From positions 62,001 through 126,000 of the forward strand of contig CAOXTD010000001.1 in NCBI GenBank assembly GCA_948560265.1: a stretch of 64,000 nt of DNA, in the 5' to 3' direction. Source of the DNA: an uncultured Clostridia bacterium. GTDB taxonomy: Bacteria > Bacillota > Clostridia > TANB77 > CAG-508. The translations under genes and the position numbers were made by a program. Numbering within the stretch: the stretch's first letter is position 1; each line of letters begins with the position of its first letter. The notes beneath the pieces were generated by a model, which saw nothing but the letters and a program-made list of their open reading frames with translations, was not told the DNA's origin and did not search any database. Shown here piece by piece: positions 19,465-29,636 of the stretch.

Positions 19465-22400
19465 GTGAAAAAGTTGTATTTAAAAAGAATGGAATTGCAA
19501 GGTTTTAAATCCTTTGCAGATAAAACAGTATTAGAATTTAAACCAGGTATCACTTCTGTAATTGGTCCCAATGGCTCGGGGAAAAGTAACATTTCAGATG
19601 CAATTCGTTGGGTACTTGGTGAGCAAAGTATGAAATCCTTAAGAGGTGCAAAATCTGAGGATATTATTTTTGCGGGAACACAAGCTAGAAAATCACTAGG
19701 TTTCGCAGAAGTTTCTATTGTCATTGATAACTCAGATAGCAAACTACCAGTAGAATATACAGAAGTAACCGTGACCAGAAAAATTTATCGTAGCGGAGAA
19801 ACAGGGTATTTTATTAACAAAACACCTTGCCGTTTGAAAGACATTTTGGAATTGTTCATGGATACTGGAATTGGAAAAGATGGATATAGTATCATTGGAC
19901 AAGGTAAAATTGATGAGATTTTAAGTAATAAATCAGAAGATAGAAGACATATTTTTGAAGAAGCAGCAGGAATTGTAAAATATAGAACAAGAAAAGCAGA
20001 GTCTGAAAAGAAGTTAGAACAAACAAAATTAAACTTACTTCGTATTAATGACATTTTATCAGAAGTAGAAGCGACTATTGAACCACTTAAAATGCAAGCT
20101 GATAAAGCAAAGCAATTTTTGGATTTAAGAGAAGAACTAAAGTCTATTGAAGTAGGCCTTTTTGTATATAATATTGCTACTTACAAAGAAAAGCTAGAAC
20201 AAATTGTAAAAGACTATGACATTTTAGTTTCTCAAAAAGAGCTAGAAGATACCAAGATGGAAACTTTGCAAGCAAGTAAAGAGGAATTAAGACAAGCTAT
20301 TGATGATATCACTAGACAAATTGAAGAAATGCAAAATTTAGGATTTGAAAGTAGTAATAAAATTGAAAAAATCAATTCAGAAATAGGAATTCACAAAGAG
20401 AGAATTCAAAATAATAGCAATAATCAAGAAAGATTAGTTGAGGAAATAGAAGAAGTAAAAGCAAGAATTTCAGAATTGCAAGAAGAACAAAAGCAAAAAT
20501 TAGAAAAGAAAACAAGTTTAGGTTCTAATAAGGAAAAGTTTGAAAAAGAATTAGCCGAAAAAGAAGCAGAGCTACTAGAGCTAACGAAGAAGTTATCAGA
20601 TAAAGAGCTAGAAATCGAAGGAAAGAAACAAGCAGTTGAGCAATACACAGATAAAAAATATGAGTTGGCAAGTGAAGTAAATACTTTAGAGGTTAATTTT
20701 GAAAACTTAGAAAAACGTAAAAAACAAGTGCAAAATGAGATTAGTGCTACGATTTCAGAATTGGATAGCACAAGAATGGAAAAGCAAGAACTTTCCAAAG
20801 GATTTTATGAAATTGAGTCTAAAAGAAATGTAGCAGCGGCCAATTTAGAGAAAAAGCAAACAGTTAAAAATGAGAGTATGCAAAAGGTAAAGCAGTTTGA
20901 AGAAGAAGTTAGCAAGCTAGAATACAACCAGAGAATGAAACAAGCTAGACATCAATTTTTAGTGGAAACAGAAAAGGAAAAAGAGGGATACAACAGAACT
21001 GTCAAATCTCTATTATTCCATTGTGAAAAAGATAGTAGCTTAAACAAAGGAGTTCATGGAGTTTTAGCTAATTTAGTATCCGTGGACAAAGAATATGAAA
21101 TGGCAATTGAGATGTGCTTAGGACAAGCTTTGCAAAATGTGGTTACAGAAACAGAGCAAGATGCTAAAAAGTTAATTGAGCATTTAAGAAAAAATAGCTT
21201 AGGTAGGGCGTCATTTTTACCGATTTCGTCTGTACAAGGTAGAAAACTGGACAAGTTGACTAGAATGGAAGGTGTCATTGGCATTGCTTCTGATTTAGTA
21301 AAATGTAATAAAAAGTATGAACAAATTGTATTAAATTTGTTAGGAAGAACAGTAGTTGTAAAAGACATGGACACAGCGATTAACCTAGCAAAAAAAGATA
21401 AATATTCTTTTAGAATTGTGACCTTGCAAGGAGATATTATCAGTTCTACTGGTTCTATTTCAGGTGGTAGTGTTCAGACAAAAAGTGTCAACATTTTAGG
21501 TAGAAGTAGAGAAATTGAAGAACTTGAAAAAGAATTAAAGAAAATAGAAAAACAAATTGAGGATAAGAAAAAAGAACAAGAGGATTATGCGGCTTCTATT
21601 GGTGATTTAATTGAGGAAACAGCTAAACTAGAAAGAGAATTACAAGAAATTGAAATTGTTTATGCTACCGAAAAGCAGAAGATGGTTGCTATCGAGGAAA
21701 ATATCAGCCGTTTAGAAGAAAGACGTGATAAATTAAAACAAGAGGAAGTGACCATAGAAGAACAGAAGGCAGAAAATAGGAAACAAAAAGAAGCAAAAGA
21801 GCAAGAAAGTGTTTCTATTGTCAAAGAAATGGAAGAGCTAAATACGGTTATTGAGCAATTTGCGGTAAATAATAAAGATAATCAGAAATATATTGATGAT
21901 TTGAATTTAGATATTACGAACTTGAAGATTTCTGTTAGTTCTTTTGATGAAAGTGAAAACTCTATTGATGAGATGGTTGCTAGAATTGAGCAAGATATTG
22001 AAAATCAGAAAAAGAGTATGGAGTCTAAGCAAGCTACCATAGAAGAAAACAAAAAGGATAATCAAGAACTAGAAGTAGCTATTCAGAACTTAGAAGCACA
22101 AATTGAGCAAATTAAGTTAGAGGTTAGCAATAGTTCCAACAAAGTAGAGGAGTTAAAACAAGAAAGAACTCAAAAAAATGAAAAGATGACACAAACAGAA
22201 ACTGAAATTACAAGTCAGTTTGGCGTGTTAGAAGGCTTGAAAGAACAAATTGTGAAACTTGAAGTAAAAAAGACAAAAGTAGAACAAGATTTGCAGCAAG
22301 TGACAGAACAATTATGGGAAGAGTATGAATTAACACCTAACAATACGGAGGAATATCCAAAGCCAAGTAATGTGGCAACAGCACAAAAGCAAGTGAATAG

Positions 22401-23016
22401 TTTAAGAAGCAAAATGAAAGATTTAGGCAGCATTAATATTGATTCTATTGAAGAATATAAGAAGACGAAGGAAAGATATGATTTTATGTCTGAGCAACGT
22501 TTAGATTTAGAAAATACTGCCACAAAATTAAGAGGAATTATTAATGACATGACAGAAACTATGCAACAACAATTTAAAGAGAAATTTGCTATTATCAGCA
22601 AAAACTTTAATGAAGTATTTGTGGAGTTATTTGGTGGGGGAAAGGCAGAACTAATTTTAGAAGATGAAAACAATATTTTAGAATGTGGTATTGATATTCG
22701 TGTACAACCAACCGGTAAGAAACTACAAAACATGATGCTACTATCAGGTGGAGAAAAGGCATTCACTGCCATTGCACTATTATTTGCTATTCTAAAAATG
22801 AGCCCAGCTCCATTCTGTATTTTAGACGAAATTGAAGCGGCTTTAGATGATGTTAACGTATATCGTTTTGCAGAATACTTAAAGAAGTTCTGCAAAGAAA
22901 CACAGTTCTTAGTGATTACTCATAGAAAGGGTACTATGGAAGCAGCCGATACGGTTTATGGTGTTACGATGGAGGAAAATGGAATTAGTAAATTGTTGTC
23001 AATAAAACTTAAATAA
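19465..23016 (+). CDS. smc: Chromosome segregation ATPase SMC
   Basis: Structural maintenance of chromosomes protein that compacts and separates sister chromosomes with ScpA and ScpB. It has 1183 residues, the family length. The N-terminal head has GFKSFADKT and Walker A GPNGSGKSN; two long coiled coils flank a hinge near residues 510-680; the C-terminal head has the ABC signature LLSGGEKAF and Walker B FCILDEIEAALDD. The start is uncertain: GTG 19465 or TTG 19474, the latter directly after GGTGA and closer to the usual MYLKRLE start. It is monocistronic and convergent with murE. Confidence 0.97.
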   Translation: MKKLYLKRMELQGFKSFADKTVLEFKPGITSVIGPNGSGKSNISDAIRWVLGEQSMKSLRGAKSEDIIFAGTQARKSLGFAEVSIVIDNSDSKLPVEYTEVTVTRKIYRSGETGYFINKTPCRLKDILELFMDTGIGKDGYSIIGQGKIDEILSNKSEDRRHIFEEAAGIVKYRTRKAESEKKLEQTKLNLLRINDILSEVEATIEPLKMQADKAKQFLDLREELKSIEVGLFVYNIATYKEKLEQIVKDYDILVSQKELEDTKMETLQASKEELRQAIDDITRQIEEMQNLGFESSNKIEKINSEIGIHKERIQNNSNNQERLVEEIEEVKARISELQEEQKQKLEKKTSLGSNKEKFEKELAEKEAELLELTKKLSDKELEIEGKKQAVEQYTDKKYELASEVNTLEVNFENLEKRKKQVQNEISATISELDSTRMEKQELSKGFYEIESKRNVAAANLEKKQTVKNESMQKVKQFEEEVSKLEYNQRMKQARHQFLVETEKEKEGYNRTVKSLLFHCEKDSSLNKGVHGVLANLVSVDKEYEMAIEMCLGQALQNVVTETEQDAKKLIEHLRKNSLGRASFLPISSVQGRKLDKLTRMEGVIGIASDLVKCNKKYEQIVLNLLGRTVVVKDMDTAINLAKKDKYSFRIVTLQGDIISSTGSISGGSVQTKSVNILGRSREIEELEKELKKIEKQIEDKKKEQEDYAASIGDLIEETAKLERELQEIEIVYATEKQKMVAIEENISRLEERRDKLKQEEVTIEEQKAENRKQKEAKEQESVSIVKEMEELNTVIEQFAVNNKDNQKYIDDLNLDITNLKISVSSFDESENSIDEMVARIEQDIENQKKSMESKQATIEENKKDNQELEVAIQNLEAQIEQIKLEVSNSSNKVEELKQERTQKNEKMTQTETEITSQFGVLEGLKEQIVKLEVKKTKVEQDLQQVTEQLWEEYELTPNNTEEYPKPSNVATAQKQVNSLRSKMKDLGSINIDSIEEYKKTKERYDFMSEQRLDLENTATKLRGIINDMTETMQQQFKEKFAIISKNFNEVFVELFGGGKAELILEDENNILECGIDIRVQPTGKKLQNMMLLSGGEKAFTAIALLFAILKMSPAPFCILDEIEAALDDVNVYRFAEYLKKFCKETQFLVITHRKGTMEAADTVYGVTMEENGISKLLSIKLK

Positions 23017-23153
23017 AAGAGTATAACCTATAACATCGCTTGACCTTACTGGACATTGCTTTCTATTTTAAAATAAAAATTAAAGAAAGCAATGTCAGGC
23101 GCTCGCAAGCTCGCCTTGCGCGGTCTACGCTTTTGTTATAGATTATACTCTTT
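23016..23153. repeat. Long palindromic element with GC-rich core (family B), smc-murE junction
   Basis: The outer arms AAAGAGTATAACCTATAACA (23016-23035) and its near-perfect complement (23134-23153, 19 of 20 paired) enclose a second hairpin (23052-23064 with 23084-23096) and a GC-rich core with AGGCGCTCGCAAGCTCGCCT and TTGCGCGGTCT. It lies between convergent genes and overlaps the murE stop, so it can serve as a two-way terminator. A second copy with the same core but different arms is at 60820. Confidence 0.7.
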
Positions 23154-24672
23154 ATTTTATTTTATTATTATACTCTTCTAGTGCCTCTTGTGCATATTGT
23201 GTATCTGTTAAACAAGGAACATACTGTGTACCTATTTTTTGTCTAGTTTCATTTCCTTTTCCAGTAATTAAAATAACACTATTAGGATTTTCTAAAATTG
23301 CTTGTTTAATGGCTTCTCCACGATCGTCTATAATCTTGTATTTTCCATGTTCTTCAGCAACATGAGTTGCAATTTCTTTGCTAATATCACAAGCTTCTTC
23401 AGGTCCTGGATCTTCAGCAGTTAAATAAGTGATAGCTGAATTTTTGCCAGATAGACGACCTAAATCCTTTCTACGAAGAAAAGCTTTTCCACCAGGACAA
23501 CCAAATACAGTAATGATTTTTTTATCTGGATATTCTTGTTTGGTAGACTCATATAATTTTTCAAAACTTAATTTATTATGAGCGTAATCAACAATAACTA
23601 TAATGCTACCATCTTTGCTCATATGAGATTCCATTCTACCGCTAGCTCTAGCAACCTTTAATCCCTCATAAATATTCTCATAAGGAATATCAAGGCTAAT
23701 TGCTGTGCAAATGGCAGCTAAAGCATTTTCAACATTAAATAGACCTGGCATAGTAAGTAAGATTTTGTTTTCCCACTCAGGAGTTTTCACTTGAAAACTG
23801 ATAGAAGTATGAGTTGGTTTTTGAATATTGTATGCATATACATCTGCTTTAGCATTTTTACTACTAAAAGTAACTATCTTTTGGGAAGCTTGTGCTTCTT
23901 TTAAAATTCTGTCAATGTGGTCACTATCTAAGTTCACACATGCAGTTTCTACTTGTTTGAAGAATGTAAGTTTAGAAGCAAAATAGTCTTCAAAGTCAGG
24001 GTGTTCAATGGTACTGATATGGTCCTCAGAGATATTCATAAATACTCCTACTTTGTAGATTACATCATGAACCCTATCTAGTTTTAAGGCCTGGCTACTA
24101 ACTTCCATGACTAGATTTTGAATCTTACAATCTACAGCATTTGCAATATGTTCTTGTAAATCAATAGATTCAGGACTTGTAATTAATGATTCTTTGCAAG
24201 TTTTACCATCATAGGTATCAATAGAAGAAATAATGGCTGTATCAGGCAAGTTTTTAGACTTCATATAACTATCAAAAATACTTTTGATATAATACGCAGT
24301 AGTTGATTTTCCCTTAGTACCAGTCAAACCTATCATATTTAATTTTGTAGCAGGGAAGTCGTAAAATAGGATAGAGATGGCAGCTAATGATTTTCGAATA
24401 TTGTTTACTACAATATGTGGAAAATCAGGTTTTGAAACATTTTCTCTTTCTGCGATATAAACTATAGCACCATTAGCAAGTGCTTCTGAAAGATATTCAG
24501 GCTTATATTTAATCCCTTTACAAATATATAAAGTGTTTGCTGTTACATTTTTAGAGTTGTGAGCAATCTGAGAAACAGGAGTAGAGAGATTTAAATCATT
24601 TACCACAATTTCATCTATTAAATTTTCTTTTTCTAAAATATCAATATAATCTTTTAGAGTATATGTTTTCAT
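23152..24672 (-). CDS. murE: MurE-like UDP-MurNAc peptide ligase (probably not DAP-type)
   Basis: ATP-dependent Mur ligase of 506 residues that adds the third amino acid to UDP-MurNAc-L-Ala-D-Glu. The N-terminal UDP-binding domain is followed by a P-loop GLTGTKGKSTT, then the central and C-terminal domains with VDYAHNKLSFEKL and GKGNE. The DNPR motif that marks diaminopimelate-adding MurE is replaced by EDPGPEE, which argues for another amino acid, probably L-Lys. It is third in a minus-strand operon with an Asp/Glu racemase and an ATP-grasp ligase, a set fitting a D-Asp cross-bridge on Lys-type wall. It is separate from the division cluster at 61 kb, so it could also be a second paralogue. 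Confidence 0.88.
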   Translation of the reverse strand: MKTYTLKDYIDILEKENLIDEIVVNDLNLSTPVSQIAHNSKNVTANTLYICKGIKYKPEYLSEALANGAIVYIAERENVSKPDFPHIVVNNIRKSLAAISILFYDFPATKLNMIGLTGTKGKSTTAYYIKSIFDSYMKSKNLPDTAIISSIDTYDGKTCKESLITSPESIDLQEHIANAVDCKIQNLVMEVSSQALKLDRVHDVIYKVGVFMNISEDHISTIEHPDFEDYFASKLTFFKQVETACVNLDSDHIDRILKEAQASQKIVTFSSKNAKADVYAYNIQKPTHTSISFQVKTPEWENKILLTMPGLFNVENALAAICTAISLDIPYENIYEGLKVARASGRMESHMSKDGSIIVIVDYAHNKLSFEKLYESTKQEYPDKKIITVFGCPGGKAFLRRKDLGRLSGKNSAITYLTAEDPGPEEACDISKEIATHVAEEHGKYKIIDDRGEAIKQAILENPNSVILITGKGNETRQKIGTQYVPCLTDTQYAQEALEEYNNKIK

Positions 24673-24692
24673 AGTACAAAAGGTCCTTTCTA

Positions 24693-25397
24693 TTAATCTT
24701 CTTGATATATTTTACCACTTTTTTCAATGCAAGCTTTTACGAGATAATCCATAGGGTCAATGCTATAAGCTTTAAAACATTGCTTAAATCCAGAAAGTTC
24801 AGTGCAACCTAAGATAACATGGTCACATCCACTTTGCAAAAAGTAGGTTAATATTTTTTTGAATTTTTCATTATCATAAATTCCTTTGGCTTTTATATCT
24901 TGATAAATCATATCCATTATTTGCGACTGGATATCTTTTTGTGGTGCATGCAAACTTAATCCATAAGTATTAAACCACTTTTGATACATACCAGATAAAA
25001 TAGTGCCATCAGTAGCCATTAATCCAATTTTTTTATAATTATTTTTATGCTCTGCAATATACTTTACTGTTTCCTCAATCATATTAATAATAGGAATAGA
25101 AGTAAGACGCTGAATTTGGTCTAAAACAGTGTGGCAAGTATTACAAGGAATAGCTATATTGCTAACATGTGTATGTTCCAAAATTTGAATATCTTGTTTT
25201 AAACTATCTAAAAGTTCCTGTTCAAGTCCATTTTTGATAGCATAAGTTCTATCTATGATAGAAGCATGATTTAAAATAACCATATCAATATGCTCCTGGT
25301 CACAATTTGCCACAGTATGTTTTACAATCCTATGATAAAAATCAACAGTTGCTTCAGGACCCATGCCGCCAATAATTCCTAATTTTACCAAATTCAT
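24693..25397 (-). CDS. Aspartate/glutamate racemase family protein
   Basis: Cofactor-independent racemase of 234 residues that interconverts L- and D-amino acids using two cysteines. GIIGGMGPEATVDFYHRI is the N-terminal signature; the catalytic cysteines are in IPCNTCHT and LGCTELSG. The GGMGPEAT form is typical of aspartate racemases rather than MurI. It lies between the ATP-grasp ligase (22 bases upstream) and murE (20 bases downstream), which points to supply of D-Asp for cell-wall cross-bridges. The substrate is inferred. Confidence 0.88.
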   Translation of the reverse strand: MNLVKLGIIGGMGPEATVDFYHRIVKHTVANCDQEHIDMVILNHASIIDRTYAIKNGLEQELLDSLKQDIQILEHTHVSNIAIPCNTCHTVLDQIQRLTSIPIINMIEETVKYIAEHKNNYKKIGLMATDGTILSGMYQKWFNTYGLSLHAPQKDIQSQIMDMIYQDIKAKGIYDNEKFKKILTYFLQSGCDHVILGCTELSGFKQCFKAYSIDPMDYLVKACIEKSGKIYQED

Positions 25398-25419
25398 ATT
25401 TCCTCCTCAAGTGAAATAG

Positions 25420-26634
25420 CTATTTTCCTAAATATTTTTTAAAGTTTCCAAATTGACGTAATTGTCTTCTTTTTTCCTTTAGAAACCTAATAAAATGATT
25501 ATCTCCCTTATAGAATAAAGGATTAACAAATTGTTTGCTTTTTACTAATCTTTTCATCTGCTGTACATAATCTGGATTTTTGACATAGGTATAAGCAATT
25601 TTAAGTGGGATCATAGACCATAAATGCTCTTTATTGCTAATGGTAAAGCCAGTATCTTGTCCATAAATTGTATCCTCCACAAGATATTTTGCTAAATTGT
25701 AGCCAGCACCTGTTACATAAAAGTTACTTCTACCTTGTCTTAGATTAATTTCAAATACATTATAGGTATCATTTCTCTCGTCATATTTAATGTCGAAATT
25801 AGAAAAGCCAACATAATGAATCGATTCCAAAAATTCCTTTAATTGGTTTGCCAAAGGCTCATTGTATTCATTTATAATAACAGCGTGATTTCCAATTCCA
25901 TGTGGTGTGTGCTCTTCTAACATAGTGTGGCCTAAGCACATTAATTTCACTTTTCCGTTTTGGTCAGAATAGCAGGTCATAACATGCATATAGGTATCAT
26001 CGCCAGGAATGAAGTCTTGCAAAATCAACGTGTCAGAATATCCAGCTTCATAAATGTCATGAATGACGGATTCTAACTCTTCACGATTTTTAATTTTATA
26101 TACTTTATTTTGTGTTGGAAATTCATGTGCAAAATAATCAACACTATTAGAAGGCTTTAAAATCATAGGAAAGTCAAAATCAGTGGTAAAATCATTTCCC
26201 ATTTCCTGACGATAGATAAATGTTTTAGGGTAAGAAATACCATGTTTTTCACACATTTCATAAAAAGCCTCTTTTTTAATTAAAGTTTCCATTAAATCTT
26301 GGTCTATGTAAGGGATAATATAATTGGAGGCTAATTCATCTCTATTTTCAATAATTTGTCTTACATAATTATCGCCACAACCTAGTAAAATCAGCTTCTT
26401 ATTAGAGTGCTGTGTTGCAAAATCATTTAATACTTTCACAAAAACTTCCTTCTGATCAATATCAGGTCTAGCATAGAAATCTACGATTTTACTCTGATAA
26501 CTAGGTCCAGTATAGAATTTCCCAATGACTTTACTTTTAATTTGATAAGCTTCATGGAAAGCTCTTGCCATACTATATGTATTAATATCACTGCCCAATA
26601 GGACTGCCATAAATTCCTTTTCTTCTATTTTCAT
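25420..26634 (-). CDS. ATP-grasp ligase, probably D-aspartate ligase for peptidoglycan cross-bridges
   Basis: A 404-residue carboxylate-amine ligase. The N-terminus MAVLLGSDINTYSMARAFHEAY resembles D-aspartate ligases (Aslfm/AslA type), which attach beta-D-Asp to the Lys side chain of the wall precursor. ATP-grasp features include FPMILKPSNSVDYF, LILQDFIPGDD and VFEINLRQGRSNFY with metal-binding Glu and Asn. First gene of a tight operon with a racemase and a MurE-like ligase, which strongly supports the role. Other ATP-grasp wall or polypeptide ligases remain possible. A minus-strand TTGATT-17-TAAGAT upstream could be its promoter. Confidence 0.78.
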   Translation of the reverse strand: MKIEEKEFMAVLLGSDINTYSMARAFHEAYQIKSKVIGKFYTGPSYQSKIVDFYARPDIDQKEVFVKVLNDFATQHSNKKLILLGCGDNYVRQIIENRDELASNYIIPYIDQDLMETLIKKEAFYEMCEKHGISYPKTFIYRQEMGNDFTTDFDFPMILKPSNSVDYFAHEFPTQNKVYKIKNREELESVIHDIYEAGYSDTLILQDFIPGDDTYMHVMTCYSDQNGKVKLMCLGHTMLEEHTPHGIGNHAVIINEYNEPLANQLKEFLESIHYVGFSNFDIKYDERNDTYNVFEINLRQGRSNFYVTGAGYNLAKYLVEDTIYGQDTGFTISNKEHLWSMIPLKIAYTYVKNPDYVQQMKRLVKSKQFVNPLFYKGDNHFIRFLKEKRRQLRQFGNFKKYLGK

Positions 26635-26743
26635 ATAAATTTACCTCTCTTTTTTGCTGTGTATATCTTACAACAAATGAACCTAAAAATCAATAGAAAA
26701 GTCATAATACAAAGACAAGCTACATATATATTACTAAAACCAA

Positions 26744-26782
26744 ACAAAGGAGGGTTAATAAATTTAAAACACAAAGGAGGGT
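26744..26782 (+). other. Duplicated ribosome binding site before the Ca2+ ATPase gene
   Basis: ACAAAGGAGGGT occurs twice (26744-26755, 26771-26782), 27 bases apart. Only the second is correctly placed before ATG 26792; no start codon lies suitably after the first. Confidence 0.6.
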
Positions 26783-26791
26783 GTTATATTT

Positions 26792-29434
26792 ATGTGGCAC
26801 ACATTATCTACAAAGGAAGTAGAGAGAAAAATGGGGACAAACCTACAACTTGGACTAAGTCATAGGCAAGTAGAAGAAAGAAGACAAAAATATGGCATAA
26901 ACCAGTTAGAAGAGCAAAAGAAAAAGCCGATATTCATCAAATTCTTAGAACAATTCAAAGACTTTATGATTATTATTCTACTGATTGCCTCAGTTATTTC
27001 AGCGGTAGTTACCAAGATGGAAGGTGGAAATGACTATTTTGATTCCATTATCATTATTGCAATTGTGGTATTTAATGCAATTATGGGATTGGTACAAGAA
27101 GCAAAGGCAGAAAAATCCTTAGAGGCATTGAAGAAAATGTCTGCTCCTACTTGTAAAGTAAGAAGAGGGGGAGAAATTGTTACCATTAAAGGAGAAGATG
27201 TAGTTCCTGGTGATGTTATTTTGTTAGAAGCAGGGAACTATGTACCAGCAGATTGTAGATTGATTTCTGCTTCAGATTTAAAAATAGAAGAGTCTAGTTT
27301 AACAGGGGAGACAATGCCTTGTTTAAAAGAGGCAGATAATATCTTACCAGAAAAAACAGCTTTAGGGGATATGAATAACTTAGCATTTGCTACAACAGTG
27401 GTGGTAAATGGACATGGGGAAGCTATTGTGACCGATATTGGAATGAATACAAAAGTTGGAAAGATAGCAAAGATGATTATTACTAATGAAACACCAGAAA
27501 CGCCAATTCAGAAAAAGCTAGGACAAGTAGGAAAAAGTTTAGGAATTGGTTGTCTCATGATTTGTCTATTCATTTTTGTCATTGGTATTTTAAAGAAAAT
27601 AGAACCAATTGAAATGTTTATGACCTCGGTAGGACTTGCTGTGGCAGCAATTCCAGAGGGATTACCAGCTATTGTTACGATTATGCTTTCCATTGGAGTT
27701 ACGAAAATGGCAAAAAAGAATAGTATTATTCGAAAATTGCCAGCAGTTGAAACTTTAGGAAGCAGTAGTGTCATTTGTTCAGACAAAACAGGAACTTTGA
27801 CACAGAATAAAATGCAGGTTATGAAAATAGTGAATCATCAAGGAGAGGTAACAAATGGAGAACTAATCAAGAAAATTTTGGAATTAGGGGCAATGTGTAC
27901 AGATGTAGAAATTAGCGAAGTATCAAAAGAATTAACAGGAGAGCCAACAGAGGTTGCAATTGTAGATAGAGCTTTAAAAGAGAGCATTAACAAGCAGGAC
28001 TTATACAAAATTATGAAAAGAATAGACGATATTCCTTTTGATTCTAACCGTAAAATGATGACCACCATTCATAAAATGCCAAGTGGTTATCGAATTATTA
28101 CCAAAGGAGCGCCAGATGTTTTGCTAAAACATTGTACGCAAGTTTATGAAAATGGAAAAATAATAAGTTTAACAAGTAGTTTGCTAACTCAAATTGAAAG
28201 ACAGAATAATCAAATGGCAGACCAAGCATTGCGTGTACTTGCCATAGCTTATTTAGATATAGATATGATGCCTAGCAAGAAGGAAATAGAGCAGAATTTA
28301 GTTTTTGTGGGATTAGTAGGAATGATTGATCCGCCGAGAGAAGGTGTCAAAGAAGCGGTAGCAACTTGTCGAAGAGCAGGAATTAAAACAGTTATGATTA
28401 CAGGTGACCATATTGCCACAGCCAAAGCAATTGCAAAAGAATTAGGTATTTTAAAAGGGCAAGATTTAGCCATTACAGGGGAGGAATTAGATAGAATTTC
28501 ACAACCTGTGTTACAGAAAAGCATTATGCAGTATTCTGTATTTGCTAGAGTAACGCCAGAGCATAAAGTAAGAATTGTGCAAGCCTATCAGTCCACAGGG
28601 GCAGTAGTTGCCATGACAGGGGATGGGGTAAATGATGCACCAGCGCTCAAAAACGCAGATATTGGAATTGCTATGGGAAAGAATGGCACAGATGTAGCAA
28701 AAAATGCGGCAGATATGGTCTTAACAGATGACAATTTTGTGACAATTGTAGAGGCAGTGAAACAGGGAAGAAATATTTTTGATAATATTAAAAAAGCAGT
28801 TCATTTCTTAATTGCTACTAATATTGGAGAAATTGTGACGATCTTTTTAGGACTATTATTAGGTTTAAAGTCACCATTGTTAGCTATTCAGTTACTATGG
28901 GTAAATCTTGTAACAGACTCACTTCCAGCAATAGCATTAGGATTAGAATCTCCTGATAAGGATATTATGAATAGAAAACCAAGAGATAACAAAAAGGGAA
29001 TTTTTGCAGATGGTTTATGGAGTAAAATTTTTGTAGAAGGAACTATGCTGGGGGTTCTAACCTTAGTAGCATTTAGCATTGGAAATTCTTTGTATGGAGT
29101 AGAAGTTGGAAGAACAATGGCCTTTGTTAGTTTAGGATTACTAGAATTAGTGCATAGCTTTAATATTAAAAGTGAAGAATCTATCTTTAGAACAGGAATA
29201 TTAGAAAATAAATATCTAGTAGGAGCATTTCTTTTAGGAGCTATTTTACAAGTTGTTGTGGTACTAATTCCAACAGTAGCAGACCTATTTAGCCTAGTTC
29301 CATTGAATGGTACACAATGGCTATATACCTTTGGTATTTCCATTTTACCACTTGTGATTATGGAACTACAAAAGAAAGTCAATGAGTTGAGGTTTGGAAA
29401 AGAGGTATATGGAATAAAAAAAGCAGCCATTTAA
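26792..29434 (+). CDS. Calcium-transporting P-type ATPase (P2A)
   Basis: Membrane pump of 880 residues that exports cations, most likely Ca2+, using ATP. The actuator motif SSLTGE, the phosphorylation motif CSDKTGTLT and the hinge MTGDGVNDAPALK are all present. The membrane motif AAIPEGLPAIVT in segment 4 marks the SERCA/PMR1 calcium class, and the C-terminal membrane region has NLVTDSLPAIALG. The start is ATG after AAAGGAGGG. It is monocistronic, with a terminator overlapping its last codons. Confidence 0.95.
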   Translation: MWHTLSTKEVERKMGTNLQLGLSHRQVEERRQKYGINQLEEQKKKPIFIKFLEQFKDFMIIILLIASVISAVVTKMEGGNDYFDSIIIIAIVVFNAIMGLVQEAKAEKSLEALKKMSAPTCKVRRGGEIVTIKGEDVVPGDVILLEAGNYVPADCRLISASDLKIEESSLTGETMPCLKEADNILPEKTALGDMNNLAFATTVVVNGHGEAIVTDIGMNTKVGKIAKMIITNETPETPIQKKLGQVGKSLGIGCLMICLFIFVIGILKKIEPIEMFMTSVGLAVAAIPEGLPAIVTIMLSIGVTKMAKKNSIIRKLPAVETLGSSSVICSDKTGTLTQNKMQVMKIVNHQGEVTNGELIKKILELGAMCTDVEISEVSKELTGEPTEVAIVDRALKESINKQDLYKIMKRIDDIPFDSNRKMMTTIHKMPSGYRIITKGAPDVLLKHCTQVYENGKIISLTSSLLTQIERQNNQMADQALRVLAIAYLDIDMMPSKKEIEQNLVFVGLVGMIDPPREGVKEAVATCRRAGIKTVMITGDHIATAKAIAKELGILKGQDLAITGEELDRISQPVLQKSIMQYSVFARVTPEHKVRIVQAYQSTGAVVAMTGDGVNDAPALKNADIGIAMGKNGTDVAKNAADMVLTDDNFVTIVEAVKQGRNIFDNIKKAVHFLIATNIGEIVTIFLGLLLGLKSPLLAIQLLWVNLVTDSLPAIALGLESPDKDIMNRKPRDNKKGIFADGLWSKIFVEGTMLGVLTLVAFSIGNSLYGVEVGRTMAFVSLGLLELVHSFNIKSEESIFRTGILENKYLVGAFLLGAILQVVVVLIPTVADLFSLVPLNGTQWLYTFGISILPLVIMELQKKVNELRFGKEVYGIKKAAI

Positions 29435-29444
29435 TGGCTGCTTT
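29423..29444 (+). terminator. Terminator overlapping the Ca2+ ATPase stop codon
   Basis: GCAGCCAT (29423-29430) pairs with ATGGCTGC (29434-29441); the gene's TAA lies in the loop. An A tract precedes it and CTTTC follows. Confidence 0.6.
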
Positions 29445-29636
29445 CGAAAATAAAAGGGGATGTTTTACTAATCTATAGTCAATAACGGAGTAACTTATTA
29501 TTGACTACATCTATAATATACCAATCCATTTTGTCCTTTTTGTGAACTGTAAGTGATTATCTGGCAAAATAAGTATTAAGAAATTATTTATGATAAACCA
29601 TATAATGATTTGTAAGTGGCAAAGCCACTAACACAA

